Shown one piece after another: positions 37,588 to 48,440 of a DNA stretch of 64,000 nt (position 1 is the first letter of the stretch; every line of letters begins with the position of its first letter). A program made the translations under genes and the position numbers. Location: NCBI RefSeq assembly GCF_014851395.1, contig NW_024041150.1, forward strand, positions 7,386,208-7,450,207, written 5' to 3'. The stretch is from Micropterus salmoides (Eukaryota; Chordata; Actinopteri; Centrarchiformes; Centrarchidae). The notes beneath the pieces were generated by a model. The model searched no databases and was not told the DNA's origin. It saw nothing but the letters and a program-made list of their open reading frames with translations.

Positions 37588-38322
37588 ATGCAGGCTGTTT
37601 TGCGTAAGCAACGCGTTCTCAGTGATAGATTACACCCTTTGGACATTTATGATGATATTGATTTGTACTCACACTTTGGTTTTCCATGCACAGAGATACT
37701 GAGGATTACCGACCTGCTGGCAGTTGACTTGCAACACGACACGGACAGAAACGGTGCCCTCAGTCCTTCCCTACAAGTGTGTCTGGGACTGAGATATTTT
37801 GCTACAGGATTTCATTTCAAAACTTGGTTGGTGATTCAAATCAAGTGCATAAATCTACTGTGTGTAGAACAATAAGAGCAGTTTCACTATCACTATGTCA
37901 GCACTTTAATGACGTTAAAAAAAAAAGTTTCCAACTCAACCTGAGCAACAAAATATGACCTGTCAGAAGCTCTACCAGATTTCCCCGACATACTTGGCTG
38001 CATAGATGGCACGCACATCAGAATCAAGGGACCCAAAATACATGAGAATGACTCTGTAAACAGGAAGGGATACCACTCAATCAACTCTCAGATTGTATGT
38101 GATGCCGACCTTGTTATTACCAATGCTGTAATCAAATGGCCTGGGGCAAAGCATGACAGCTTCATCCTCAAGCAGTCTAGCCTTTGGAGAGACTTTGAGG
38201 CAGCAAGTTACCCCGGGAGGTTTCTTGGAGACTCAGGGTATCCACTGAGAAAATGGCTCATGACCCCATACCTAAACCCAACAAGTGTCAGTGAGCAGCG
38301 CTACAATTCAGTGTTACAATAA
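37588..38322 (+). pseudogene. Harbinger (HARBI1-like) transposase remnant
   Basis: The first frame has RVLSDRLHPLDIYDDIDLYSH and LSPSLQVCLGLRYFATGF, typical of the N-terminal part of Harbinger transposases. After a frame break and loss near 37830-37960, the DDE core continues with DILGCIDGTHIRIKGP (first D), ADLVITNAVIKWPGAKHDS (second D) and FLGDSGYPLRKWLMTPY. It stops at 38320-38322, before the block with the catalytic E. The enzyme would cut and rejoin transposon ends with the Myb-like partner. The truncation and frameshift make it inactive as assembled. Confidence 0.85.
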
Positions 38323-38654
38323 GTAACATGCACAATGACAGACAGGTAGCCTTTCCCTAGCCTATTCTGTGCCCGCAGCTAATATCTGTCTTACTTTGGT
38401 CATATAGGCGTCCTAATGGAGCCTGACAGAGCTGAATGAATTTGGAACTCGGAATGTGTTTATTTTTCATTCTTTATCTCTGCATGTTTAGACCAAATTC
38501 AATAATAGTAAAATAGATTAGTTATTCCTTACATTTTTTCGCTGTCTAAAATAGCCTAATAGTGACAGTGTGACAGAGGAGTTGACTGTTTGCTATGGCT
38601 CATGTGAAAGTGTGATGGTGTATCCCTGTGCTTTAAGATCTTCTTATTAATATT

Positions 38655-39421
38655 TTAATGTTTAACTTCTTTTTCTGCTTTAAACTTTAGTGTTTTCTGT
38701 GCGAGCTTCTCAATTTCAGCTGTATATAGTTGACATCTCAGTGTGTTCACATCCTCTTCTGTGCCAGGAGCAGGAAGCCTTCTGCTGCCTTTAGCGCGCT
38801 TAGCTGGTGGTGGATGGCTGCTGGACTGAGACGACTGTGTAGGTTGATTTTTGGTCACATCTGATCCAGTAAAGGTGGGCTCTGGCGGTTGGAGGGATGC
38901 TGGTTCAAGCAGACATGCTTCTGCAGATGGGGGGAGAAGTTGTTCAGCTGTATGAGAGGGGGCTGGTGCTGCTGCTGGTGGGAGAGATGTAACTGAAACC
39001 AGCGCTGACGCTTCGTTTGCTGGTCCACTCTCAACCCCACCGAAAATGCCAATCAATGAGGGGGAGTCCTCTCCCACAACTAACACTAGCGCTGAGTATG
39101 GCCCCATGTCTGGCTTTGGTCCACCTCCTGTTGGGACATTTCGTGGAAAGTCCCAAAGGCTTGCATTTTTAGGTCGCTCAGCTTCTTCCTCACATCTTTT
39201 ACCTCCCTGTGCTCCACACCATTTGCATTTATGGTGTCCGTTATATCCTCCCATATTTGTTGTTTCCGTTTATTTGTTACAAAGTTGTTAAATTTCGATT
39301 CCAATGACTCTTTGTTTTGTTTATATTTTGATAGCAGGATCATGATTTCTTCATGTGTAAAGTTTTTTTTTCTTGCTCTACGGTCAGAAATGGTCAAATC
39401 CCTGAAACAGTACACCAACAT
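38655..39421 (-). pseudogene. Harbinger Myb/SANT-like DNA-binding protein remnant
   Basis: The minus strand encodes KKNFTHEEIMILLSKYKQNK and QQIWEDITDTINANGVEHRE, then VRKKLSDLKMQAF. This is the trihelix/Myb-like fold found in the second gene of Harbinger elements, which helps bring transposase to the ends. A frame change near 39090-39150 shifts to GGGPKPDMGPYSALVLVVGE, followed by a proline-rich spacer and a basic C-terminus with a heptad-like EIEKLAQKTLKFK. It is convergent with the transposase. Its first ATG is uncertain. Confidence 0.75.
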
Positions 39422-40235
39422 TAACTTAATGTCAGCATATCATTACAGTAGCTAGGCTAACTAAACTTGACATTAGACACTAACATTATAGTGTTGGCAA
39501 GCAAATATATTGGGTCACATAACTCTATAACTAACAACTAGGTCTACTAATTTATAACAGTTTGCTTGTGTCGTTTATTGTTATGTGTTCGTTATAATGT
39601 TACAATTTCATCTGTCCGTTGTAGGCTATGTTACGGTTCGTTCGGTATAGGTACCCTTATATTACGCCTATGTTGTAGTAAACGGTTTTACCACTTGATG
39701 TCACTGTTGGACTAGCTGTATATTAAGGTTTCAGAGTTATCACCTAATCATAATCCTTTGTCCTTGTTTACGTACCTTTTTGTTGGTGTTTGGTGATTAA
39801 CAGCTATTTTAGCCGTTAGCCTCTTCAGTATTGGAAAAAGTTGAAAGAGAGAGAGACAAACGGGCGACACTGTTTTGATTAGTATGGACTTTACGGCAGA
39901 GTAGCTAAGATGAACCTTATGTCTCGGTGGTGCAACCAAACATCGACACAACTTAAGTCTCAAACTAACTATTTTCAACGTATTGTTCAGTGTGGACTTA
40001 AGGTAGAACTTACGTATTGCTGGTGCAACAGGCTGCTGGATTTTGAATGATTGATGAATTGATTCAGAATCATCCAAGTCTGCATCGTGATGCATCTAAG
40101 AATGAATTATTTTCCAGACCCCTACCTGTCAACTAGCCCCCAAACCAGATCCAGATCCTTTACAGACAGACAGACTGTAGGACAAACACACCACACAGAC
40201 AGGAAATAAATAACTCTCAGTCAGAATGTACATAC

Positions 40236-40433
40236 CATAGAATAAAGAGAATAGATGGCCACCAGGGTCAGAGGAAGGCCGACAGCAAGGACTATGCATG
40301 TCACTACGTATTGGATGAGACGAAATTTTTTGAGATACTCATAGTGCTCATTGTTATTCTGGTAGTTGAAGGTGGTGTTGCTGTGATCGTAGCTTTGGTC
40401 CTGTGAGCTGCTGGTAATGTTGAGACCTTCCAT
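40236..40433 (-). pseudogene. GPCR exon 1 (N-terminus and TM1) of the broken paralogue
   Basis: Sixty-six codons start at ATG 40433: MEGLNITSSSQDQSYDHSNT, with N-glycosylation-type sites, then TM1 CIVLAVGLPLTLVAIYSLYS, and end at a consensus GTATGT donor at 40235. The exon is intact and 12 codons longer than exon 1 of the intact gene, in frame. Its downstream partner exons are missing except for the TM7 remnant at 35837-36118. The gene is therefore dead unless rearranged, though its 5' flank is preserved. Confidence 0.85.
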
Positions 40434-40830
40434 TCTTCAGAGTGAAACCTGTTTGAGAGATCAGGTTATTAAAGGGAGCAGGTTTTTAATATCTACCTAA
40501 CATTGTTCAGTGACATCACTAAAGCTGTGAGGTGAAGTTCACACAAACACAGTGTACCTATAGTTTACCCACAATCATATCAAATCACAAACTGCTGTCT
40601 TTCACTTTCTATCATCATTCCTCAACATTTGTTACATTTAACTTTTATTTAATCAAATAAGAAAAGAAGAACAAATATCTGTACGTGCTGATGTGAGGTC
40701 GTTACTGCAGCCACAGAACATCGTCCAGCTGTTTCAGTAACTTAATGTTTAATGTTAATGCTCTTTGGTTTAGGACATCCTGCCTGTCTCCTGTACTCGA
40801 TGCCCCTCTGAGTTTGGATCAGGAGGTTTA
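40434..40830 (-). repeat. GPCR 5' flank, conserved between paralogues
   Basis: The sequence upstream of exon 1 matches 60996-61365 closely, including the stretch around CTGTTTGAGAGATCAGGTTA and AGGTCGTTACTGCAGCCACA. This supports duplication of whole gene units and probably includes the promoter. Confidence 0.8.
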
Positions 40831-41021
40831 CATGATGATTAATCCACTTGACAGGGGACAGACTGTGCACTCTTCCTTGTTGGTGTTTGTTCTGACATTA
40901 TTTCTGGAACAAACACTTGATGCATATTGTTGGGATCACAGGGACCTCACAGATGAAGTCACTCAGCTCTCAGCTACGATTGGCCGGTGACCTGTGACCT
41001 ATGATGTCACCTCATTAATAA

Positions 41022-41201
41022 AAACTACAACGCGGCGTCGGTGAAGCCGCCAACCTGACGGCGCAGCGGCCTCCCAGCGTGGCCCGCTTGGAGCAGAACA
41101 TAAAGTCCCGCTATAGATCCCTGCCACCAGCTGAGTTAGCCAAGCTGCTAACTCTGAGGAGAACAGACGAAGGGCCAGACCCTCTCATCTGGACGATCTA
41201 A
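41022..41201 (+). other. Coding-like orphan frame without ATG
   Basis: A plus-strand frame of about 60 codons ending at TAA 41199-41201 reads RLEQNIKSRYRSLPPAELAK and LLTLRRTDEGPDPLIWTI. It is balanced in composition, with protein-like alternation and no low complexity. There is no ATG, and it begins after an in-frame stop near 41018, so it would have to be a terminal exon or a captured gene fragment. I do not recognise the protein. Confidence 0.35.
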
Positions 41202-42507
41202 TTAATTAATTAAGGTAAAATACTTTTTCATAATGTTATAATATCATCAAACTTTATCATACTAGGATCAAACTATTTCTTTAACATTAAAGCAGGTTAA
41301 TCACATCAAACTACTTAAACTAAATAATTATAAACCAGTTAAGAGTGTTCAGAACAGGAGGAAATCTGAGGTTTTTGCTCACAGGGATTTCTTCTAAATA
41401 CTTTAACCTGGTTTTTTTTTAAGCTTTGGCCATGTTTAACATGAACATCCAACATTATAACATTGTAGATAAGTCATAAAATGTGGAAGCATAAGCAGTC
41501 TCCTTTACATTATATTACATTTACAACATTATATTTGTCACATGTTAATACATTTCACAAATTTTATAGAACTGATTTCATCACAACCAACAAACCCTAT
41601 CTCTGCTGGCAGGAGTCTCACTTCCTGTTAGTCTTCCATGGAAGGTTCCTGGTTAGGCCACAAACTGCTGTGTGTCAGACTTTCCATCATTCGTCATCTA
41701 TTCTTCTAAATAGGGAACATCCTCTTCTTTTCTTAAGCTTTACTCCAGGACAAGGCTCAGTCCCCCCTGCACAGGGCAGCAGCCTGCTTTTGCTGCTTTG
41801 TTACTCAGTTTCAAGACACCTCTAATATCTCAGAGACACTTTAGCTTCTTGTAGTTTAACTCAATAAAAAAACATGGCACCATCTACCAGCCAGTTACTG
41901 GTAAAATATGCAAATGTCTGCTAGATTTACTTCATCAGCAGCTAAAAACAATGGTAATCTACTGAGTGGTAGACTTTGAGCGTTTACTGGCTGGTGGACA
42001 AAACAGTTCATTTAGCACCCTGCCTGTGTACAGACAGGAGAACCAACTACTGTTTTTTCTCCAGCCACGCTGTCGCACGCGCATACGAGTAGGAGCCATT
42101 ATACATTCCCCCCCACTTTTCTCCGGCTATTTCGTAGTTGGCTCATAACCGAGGTGGTTTACTATGAGTGACTAGTGAATCAGTCACACTCTCCGCATCT
42201 GAATTAGCCTAAATAAAGGGTTGAAATGCGGACAAAAATCATGCAGCCTATAGAAAACATGCGACAGAAGGCAAAGCTAAGTTAAGGGAGAAAAAGAAGA
42301 GTTTGCTCCAAAGTGCCTCAATATTAGGCTACAGGCTTTTCTTTTGTGCTGCTGTTACTTATAGCCTACCTGAAGACAGTACTGAGGACGTCTGCAGCAG
42401 GGTGGGTAGTGACTTGTTACAAGTAGCCTAATGCAAATTAGCAAAATGACTAAATAAAGTCAGTACTCCAGTATTTTCTTTAGGCCAGTAATCTACATTT
42501 AATTTTG
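41202..42507. other. Repeat-derived non-coding stretch
   Basis: The part 41565-42090 is the inverted partner of 27620-28235. The remainder, including TTTAGCCTA and GGTGGTTTACTATGAGTGAC-like sequence at 42140-42180, has no identifiable gene. Confidence 0.45.
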
Positions 42508-42795
42508 CTCTGCAGAGCAAACGTAGACTTCACACTGTAACATCTAAGTCTGATGATCACTGGATTGATTCTGATATATTATCAGTTTCCTGTTGTTGAA
42601 AAGAGCATCGCTTTCTTTTGATGGATGTTCGCCTGTTTCTTTTCACCTCATCATCATCAGTTACTATGTGTTTTATAGCGCTGTCCGACGGTGAGTCCAT
42701 AAACAGAAGCTCGCCGGTGAAACTAATCTTGGCTTTCACTCAGCAGCTACCAGCTGTTATTTATTCAGGAAACAATCATTTTGAGATGCACAGAG
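42508..42795. repeat. Dispersed 0.3-kb repeat, copy 3 of 3
   Basis: Related to 5490-5790 but more diverged. The shared minus-strand frame (MDSPSDSAIKHIVTD, KRNRRTSIKRKRCSFQQQ) is still open and contains three extra codons (D, D, E) that keep the frame. Retention of the frame despite divergence hints at coding descent. Confidence 0.65.
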
Positions 42796-43940
42796 AGAGC
42801 AAGAGAAAGTCTGGGTGGATAAAACAGTCCTGTTGGGCTTTACGCATGACGCACAGCTTCCTTGATGCAGGCTTACCTGCTTCAACAACGAGCTCCCGAG
42901 TTTCTGCCACAATAATTATCTGTGTTGTAAAGATTATTTAGATGCTTTAGGAATAATCAGATTGTATTGGCTGCCTGTGTTATTGCAAAGCAAGCGGCTT
43001 GGTTGGTTATATGTCCATAATAAAAGATACAGGCAACAATAGTGGCTGGGCAGCAAAGTGATCTGATCAATACGTTCATAGAGATTTATAAAGGAAAATG
43101 AATGTTTTAAACTTGCCAAATTACAGTAATAAAGAAGCAAAGCAAACTGCATTCCCTTGAAAAATAACCATGGTGCACAGCAGATGAAATACATATTTAA
43201 ATATATAGTAGATTGAGTAATTGTACTTTTTCTTGAGTGAAGATTGTTAGTACTCTACCAGCCTAGTACTCTACTTTATGTTCAGATCCTCCACAGGACA
43301 GAGAGAGGCCCCTGATAACAAGCTAGTTTCAATATCAGGTTCTGGCCTACCTCAGTATCAGAAGTCTAACTCCAGACTTTCCTTGCCGTCCCCCGTTTCT
43401 CATCAGGGAGTAGAGTATTCAAACACAACCTGGAACGAGTTCCTAAACTCCAGATCTAGAGAATAAGACCAGTGTGGCCCTCGGCTCAGTGTGTGGCAGT
43501 GTGGAAGAACCTTACCTTGCAGCAGGAGGAGGAGGAGAGGAAAAATAATCTTTGAGATTCTTTACTCAAAGTGTCTTTTATTAAAGTACAATCAGCAAAA
43601 AAGAAAAGAACAGAGCAAAACAGCGTCGACCGGAGTTCTGCTTTTTCAAAATACCAGAAACTGCAACTTATATACAGACACAGACAGGATGTGACAGAAC
43701 AGCTCATGATGTATATTTGCTGATTGGTTGATCTCTAATGCAGATGAGCTATGATGTCTGTTATCACACCAAACATGGTACACATGAACACAGAAGATAT
43801 CTGCCCGCCTGTTTCTGTAAGTGCATTCTTTTCACTTCTCTTAAAGTTGTAAGAGTTCAATGATAAACTAGAAAGTTTGCATTTCCAGCGGAAGGTGTGT
43901 ATGAATGATGAAGCTGAAACGAAATGCAAAAGAGTTTAAT
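42796..43940. other. Gene-free stretch with repeat fragments
   Basis: 43070-43220 shares sequence with 25850-26050. At 43555-43740 a polyadenylation-like TTTATTAAAG in reverse and a CA-rich tract could be part of an LTR on the minus strand, but no paired copy was found. No gene recognised. Confidence 0.35.
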
Positions 43941-43945
43941 TCACA

Positions 43946-44005
43946 GACAGACAGACAGGAAGTTGAGGGGGAGACAGACAGACAGACAGACAGACAGAAA
44001 GACAG
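43946..44005. repeat. GACA tetranucleotide microsatellite running into the gap
   Basis: Repeated GACA units with interruptions, directly followed by N. A long tract here may be why the assembly broke. Confidence 0.9.
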
Positions 44006-44505
44006 NNNNNNNNNNNNNNNNNNNNNNNNNNNNNNNNNNNNNNNNNNNNNNNNNNNNNNNNNNNNNNNNNNNNNNNNNNNNNNNNNNNNNNNNNNNNNNN
44101 NNNNNNNNNNNNNNNNNNNNNNNNNNNNNNNNNNNNNNNNNNNNNNNNNNNNNNNNNNNNNNNNNNNNNNNNNNNNNNNNNNNNNNNNNNNNNNNNNNNN
44201 NNNNNNNNNNNNNNNNNNNNNNNNNNNNNNNNNNNNNNNNNNNNNNNNNNNNNNNNNNNNNNNNNNNNNNNNNNNNNNNNNNNNNNNNNNNNNNNNNNNN
44301 NNNNNNNNNNNNNNNNNNNNNNNNNNNNNNNNNNNNNNNNNNNNNNNNNNNNNNNNNNNNNNNNNNNNNNNNNNNNNNNNNNNNNNNNNNNNNNNNNNNN
44401 NNNNNNNNNNNNNNNNNNNNNNNNNNNNNNNNNNNNNNNNNNNNNNNNNNNNNNNNNNNNNNNNNNNNNNNNNNNNNNNNNNNNNNNNNNNNNNNNNNNN
44501 NNNNN
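44006..44505. other. Assembly gap of exactly 500 N
   Basis: A second round-number gap. It separates the GACA tract from the 465-bp tandem array, so the array is probably incomplete at its left side. Confidence 1.
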
Positions 44506-46830
44506 TACACAACTCCTGTGTCATGGCGAAGACTGATCTCTGACGCCACGCCACGGACACACCCATTGACGAAAACTCGCAAATAGCACAACTTTCATCT
44601 TCAATGCCTTTAGAAGGCACAGCACAAATTGAGGTCGGTCGGACTAAATCCCTAGGAGGAGTTCGTTAAAGTACGAAGTGTGTAAATCATCCAAAATTTG
44701 ACGTAAAATTCAAAATGGCCGACTTCCTGTTGTTTAGGGCATCGCCAAGAGGCTTTTTGTGCGTCTGGACAAGATACACGTACCACAGAAAATTCGTGCA
44801 CGTAGGTAAAACGTGCGGCGGGGGCTGCTTCGTTTAAAAGTCACTTCCTGTTGCCAGCAGGTGGCGCTATGACTGCTGTGAATGTCAGCATGTACATGTG
44901 TTCAGGGCGGGACTCTCATCCTACATGTACAGTTTGGTCCAGATGTGAGCATGTACACTGAAGTTACGACAACTTCCGTGTCATGGCGAAGAGATGATCT
45001 TTGACGCCACGCCACGGACACGCCCATTGACGAAAACTTGCAAATAGCACAACTTTCATCTTCAATGCCTTTAGAAGGCACAGCACAAATTTGAGGTCGG
45101 TCGGACTAAATCCCTAGGAGGAGTTCGTTAAAGTACGAAGTGTGTAAATCATCCAAAATTTGACGTAAAATTCAAAATGGCCGACTTCCTGTTGATTTTA
45201 GGCATCGCTCCAAGAGGCTTTTTTGTGCGTCTGGACAAGATACACGTACCACAGAAAATTCGTGCACGTAGGTAAAACGTGCGGCGGGGGCTGCTTCGTT
45301 AAAAGTCACTTCCTGTTGCCAGCAGGTGGCGCTATGACTGTCTGTGAATGTCAGCATGTACATGTGTTCAGGGCGGGACTCTCATCCTACATGTACAGTT
45401 TGGTCCAGATGTGAGCATGTACACTGAAGTTACGACAACTTCCGTGTCATGGCGAAGAGTTGATCTTTGACGCCACGCCACGGACACGCCCATTGACGAA
45501 AACTTGCAAATAGCACAACTTTCATCTTCAATGCCTTTAGAAGGCACAGCACAAATTTGAGGTCGGTCGGACTAAATCCCTAGGAGGAGTTCGTTAAAGT
45601 ACGAAGTGTGTAAATCATCCAAAATTTGACGTAAAATTCAAATGGCCGACTTCCTGTTGTTTAGGCATCGCTCCAAGAGGCTTTTTTGTGCGTCTGGACA
45701 AGATACACGTACCACAGAAAATTCGTGCACGTAGGAAACGTGCGGCGGGGGCTGCTTCGTTAAAAGTCACTTCCTGTTGCCAGCAGGTGGCGCTATGACT
45801 GTGGGTGAATGTCAGCATGTACATGTGTTCAGGGCGGGACTTCATCCTACATGTACAGTTTGGTCCAGATGTGAGCATGTACACTGAAGTTACGACAACT
45901 TCCGTGTCATGGCGAAGAGTTGATCTTTGACGCCACGCCACGGACACGCCCATTGACGAAAACTTGCAAATAGCAAACTTTTCATCTTCAATGCCTTTAG
46001 AAGGCACAGCACAAATTTGAGGTCGGTCGGACTAAATCCCTAGGAGGAGTTCGTTAAAGTACGAAGTGTGTAAATCATCCAAAATTTGACGTAAAATTCA
46101 AAATGGCCGACTTCTGTTGGGTTTAGGCTATGGCTCCAAGAGACTTTTTTGTGCGTCTGGACAAGATACACGTACCACAGAAAATTCGTGCACGTAGGTG
46201 AAACGTGCGGCGGGGGCTGCTTCGTTAAAGGTCACTTTCTATTGCCAGCAGGTGGCGCTATGACTGTGGGTGAATGTCGGCATGTACATGTGTTCAGGGC
46301 GGGACTCTCATCCTACATGTACAGTTTGGTCCAGATGTGAGCATGTACACTGAAGTTACAACAACTTCCTGTTTCATTGCGAATCATCGACGCCACGGAC
46401 ACGCCCATTGACGAAAACTCGCAAATAGCACAACTTTTCATCGTCAATGCCTTTAGAAGGCACAGCAGAAATTTGACGTCGATCCGACTAAATCCCTAGG
46501 AGGAGTTCGTTAAAGTACGAAGTGTGTAAATCATCCAAAATGGCCATAAAATTCAAAATGACCGACTTCCTGTTGACTTTAGGCTATGGGTTCTTGAGGC
46601 TTTTTTGTGCGTCTTGACATGATACATGTCCCCAGAAAATTTCGTAGATGTAGGTTGAACGTGAACGAGGGGCTAATTTTTCCAATTTTCTAGGTGGCGC
46701 TAGCGAGTCATTTTGCCACGCCCATGTGCGAACTTGTAGAATACGAATTTTTCACCGGTTCTGACATGTTTGCAAATTTTGGTGAGTTTTCGAGTATGTT
46801 TAGGCCATGTCATTTGGGCCTACTTTGCAG
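44506..46830. repeat. Tandem array, unit about 465 bp, about five units
   Basis: The marker CATGGCGAAGA recurs near 44522, 44983, 45449 and 45910, with a diverged unit (TTCATTGCGAATCATCG) near 46370, giving spacings of 460-468 bp. Each unit carries TGACGCCACG, CATCTTCAATGCCTTTAGAA, AATGGCCGACTTCCTGTTG and GCAGGTGGCGCTATGACTG. The last unit is diverged and truncated. The same array reappears at 62660-63830. There is no coding potential beyond frames created by the repeat. It is probably the body of a non-autonomous mobile element with internal tandem repeats. Confidence 0.9.
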
Positions 46831-46841
46831 AAAAAGAAAAA

Positions 46842-46846
46842 AAAAA

Positions 46847-46885
<39 letters not shown>

Positions 46886-46988
46886 GAGCAGATTCAATAG
46901 GGACCTCACACGGTCGTGCTCGGGCCCTAAAAAAATATAATCCGAGCAATTTCAATAGGGACCTCGCACGGTCGTGCTCGGGCCCTAA
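46842..46988. mobile_element. Poly-A tract and duplicated terminal module of the repeat element
   Basis: After an A-rich run (about 46831-46880) come two copies of a module that includes TTCAATAGGGACCTC, CACGGTCGTGCTCGG and GCCCTAA (46881-46929 and 46938-46989). It contains the hairpin GCACG-GT-CGTGC followed by TCGGGCCCTAA. A short hairpin a few bases before a CTAA end next to T resembles Helitron or Helentron 3' ends. The duplicated terminus suggests tandem or overlapping insertions. Confidence 0.4.
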
Positions 46989-47154
46989 TAATGAATGTAG
47001 TTATACAAACTGAAACTAATTTAAGAAACTGTTTTTTGAATAGTCGTCTTCTGTTTATAGTAGAACAAAACTATGTGCAGAAAAGTTTACAGGAAGAAAC
47101 TATGCAAGTGAGGATTTAAAGGATTTTAATTTTAATTTTATTTTTTTATGTTAA

Positions 47155-48440
47155 TTGCTTTCGGAAGAGATGAGTTTTCAGTTGTCTTTTGAATGCTGCC
47201 AGGGATTCTGCATTCCGGATTTACGTTTGTTGAGTTTCCTGGGAAGTGATGAAAGGACAGCATTGTAACTCAGGAGGATTTTTAACAAACACAACATCCC
47301 TGTGTTTTTTAAACCCAAGAACACACTAAGACAGATGCTGGTCCACCCCAAAGACCGCACACCCAAACACAAGAAAAGCAATCTAGTGTATGCGGTCCAA
47401 TGCAGTGAGGAATGCACAGACCTGTATATTGGGGAGACTAAAAACCACTACACAAACGCATGGCTCAACACAGAAGGGCCAACTCCTCAGGTCAAGACTC
47501 TGCAGTCTACTTACATCTGAAGGACAGAGGACACTCGTTTGAGGACCACCAGGTGCACATTTTAGACAGAGAAGATGGATGGTTTGAAAGAGGTGTCAAG
47601 GAAGCATCTACACCAGGGTTGAGAAGCCGTCATTGAACAGGGGAGGGGGTCTACGCCACCACTTATCCCCCACTTACAATGCTGTCCTTTCATCACTTCC
47701 CAGGAAACTCAACAAACGTAACCTATTGGCCTCAGGTGAAGATACCAACGATGGTCGTTCAGTCTTGGCCTCAGTCTTAACGACCGTAACGACTGTCGTC
47801 ACAGCAACAAGGAACACTAACGAACCAGCGGTATCGATGACCCGGGCCAACGACCCCACTGAGGTTAAATAGCTGAGTTTCCCTGCCAGTCAGTCAGAAC
47901 TGAAGAAGTCCTTTGGATGAGGGACGAAACGTCTTCCAGTATCTTCAACCAAGTCCAGTTGCCCTTGATTTTAACCCTCGTTGGATAACTATGACCTGGA
48001 TGACTGAGAATCTTCATAGACAACTGTGAATGAGAATGTTCTAGAGAGTGATTTTGTGGCTCTTTGTGATGGTACCACAAGCCGTCGCTCATTGATCGAT
48101 CGTAGGCTTCTGGTGGGGGGGTGTAGACTCGTAGAAGCGAGTGAAAGTAGGAGCGAGCTGAGCCAGTGGTCGATCTGTAAGCAAGTGTCAAGGCCTTGAA
48201 CTTGATGCGAGCAGAGAGTGGCAGCCAGTGCAGAGAGATGAACAGAGGAGTGACGTGGGCCCTTTTTGGGCTCGTTGAAGACAAGACGAGCTGCAGCATT
48301 CCAGATCATTTGTAGATGTTTAGTTGCACAAGATGGAAGTACAGCCAGAAGAGCATTGCAGAGAGCATTGACCTCTGAACCTTGAACCCAGTCCATCTTG
48401 GTTTGTAATTTAGCAACAGAAGGTGCTAAACACATAAGAC
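47155..48440 (-). pseudogene. LINE RT C-terminal region, split by a Penelope-like element
   Basis: The minus-strand part at 47985-48440 reads NALLAVLPSCATKHLQMIWN and AAARLVFNEP. After a frame change comes HVTPLFISLHWLPLSARIKF and DRSMSDGLWYHH, matching the C-terminal region of a CR1/L2-superfamily LINE. The last piece (IRNAESLAAFKRQLKTHLFR) is at 47155-47218, on the far side of the Penelope insertion. Only the C-terminal third of the protein is present. Confidence 0.7.
47219..47984 (+). mobile_element. Penelope-like retroelement 3' part with GIY-YIG endonuclease
   Basis: Plus-strand frames give FFKPKNTLRQMLVHPKDRTP, then SNLVYAVQCSEECTDLYIGE, which holds the VY and YIG elements of a GIY-YIG endonuclease. 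After one frame change comes GHSFEDHQVHILDREDGWFE. This C-terminal domain is diagnostic of Penelope-like elements in fish. The RT part is missing. The first 50 bp (47219-47268) are an inverted copy of 47676-47722, giving a foldback structure. It sits inside the LINE C-terminal coding region. Confidence 0.85.

Larger units (their letters stand above)
37351..40029. mobile_element. PIF/Harbinger-type DNA transposon, about 2.7 kb
   Basis: Two convergent genes, a transposase on the plus strand and a Myb/SANT-like protein on the minus strand, are the two-gene layout of PIF/Harbinger. The ends are similar inverted repeats: GGTTGCACCGACTATGTG at the left and, reversed, GTTGCACCAGCAATACG at the right. 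A second GGTTGCACC motif lies about 80 bp inside each end. The element sits in what was the middle of a receptor gene. Both genes are broken, so it is not autonomous now. Confidence 0.75.

Noticed and set aside
43868..44620. Four long frames across the second N run
   Set aside because: Artefact of the 500-N gap and the flanking GACA repeat.
44506..46830. Tandem repeats that might suggest a CRISPR array
   Set aside because: Units are about 465 bp and contiguous without unique spacers, and the genome is eukaryotic.
46694..47013. Lysine-rich ORFs near 46.8 kb
   Set aside because: Translation of a poly-A tract.
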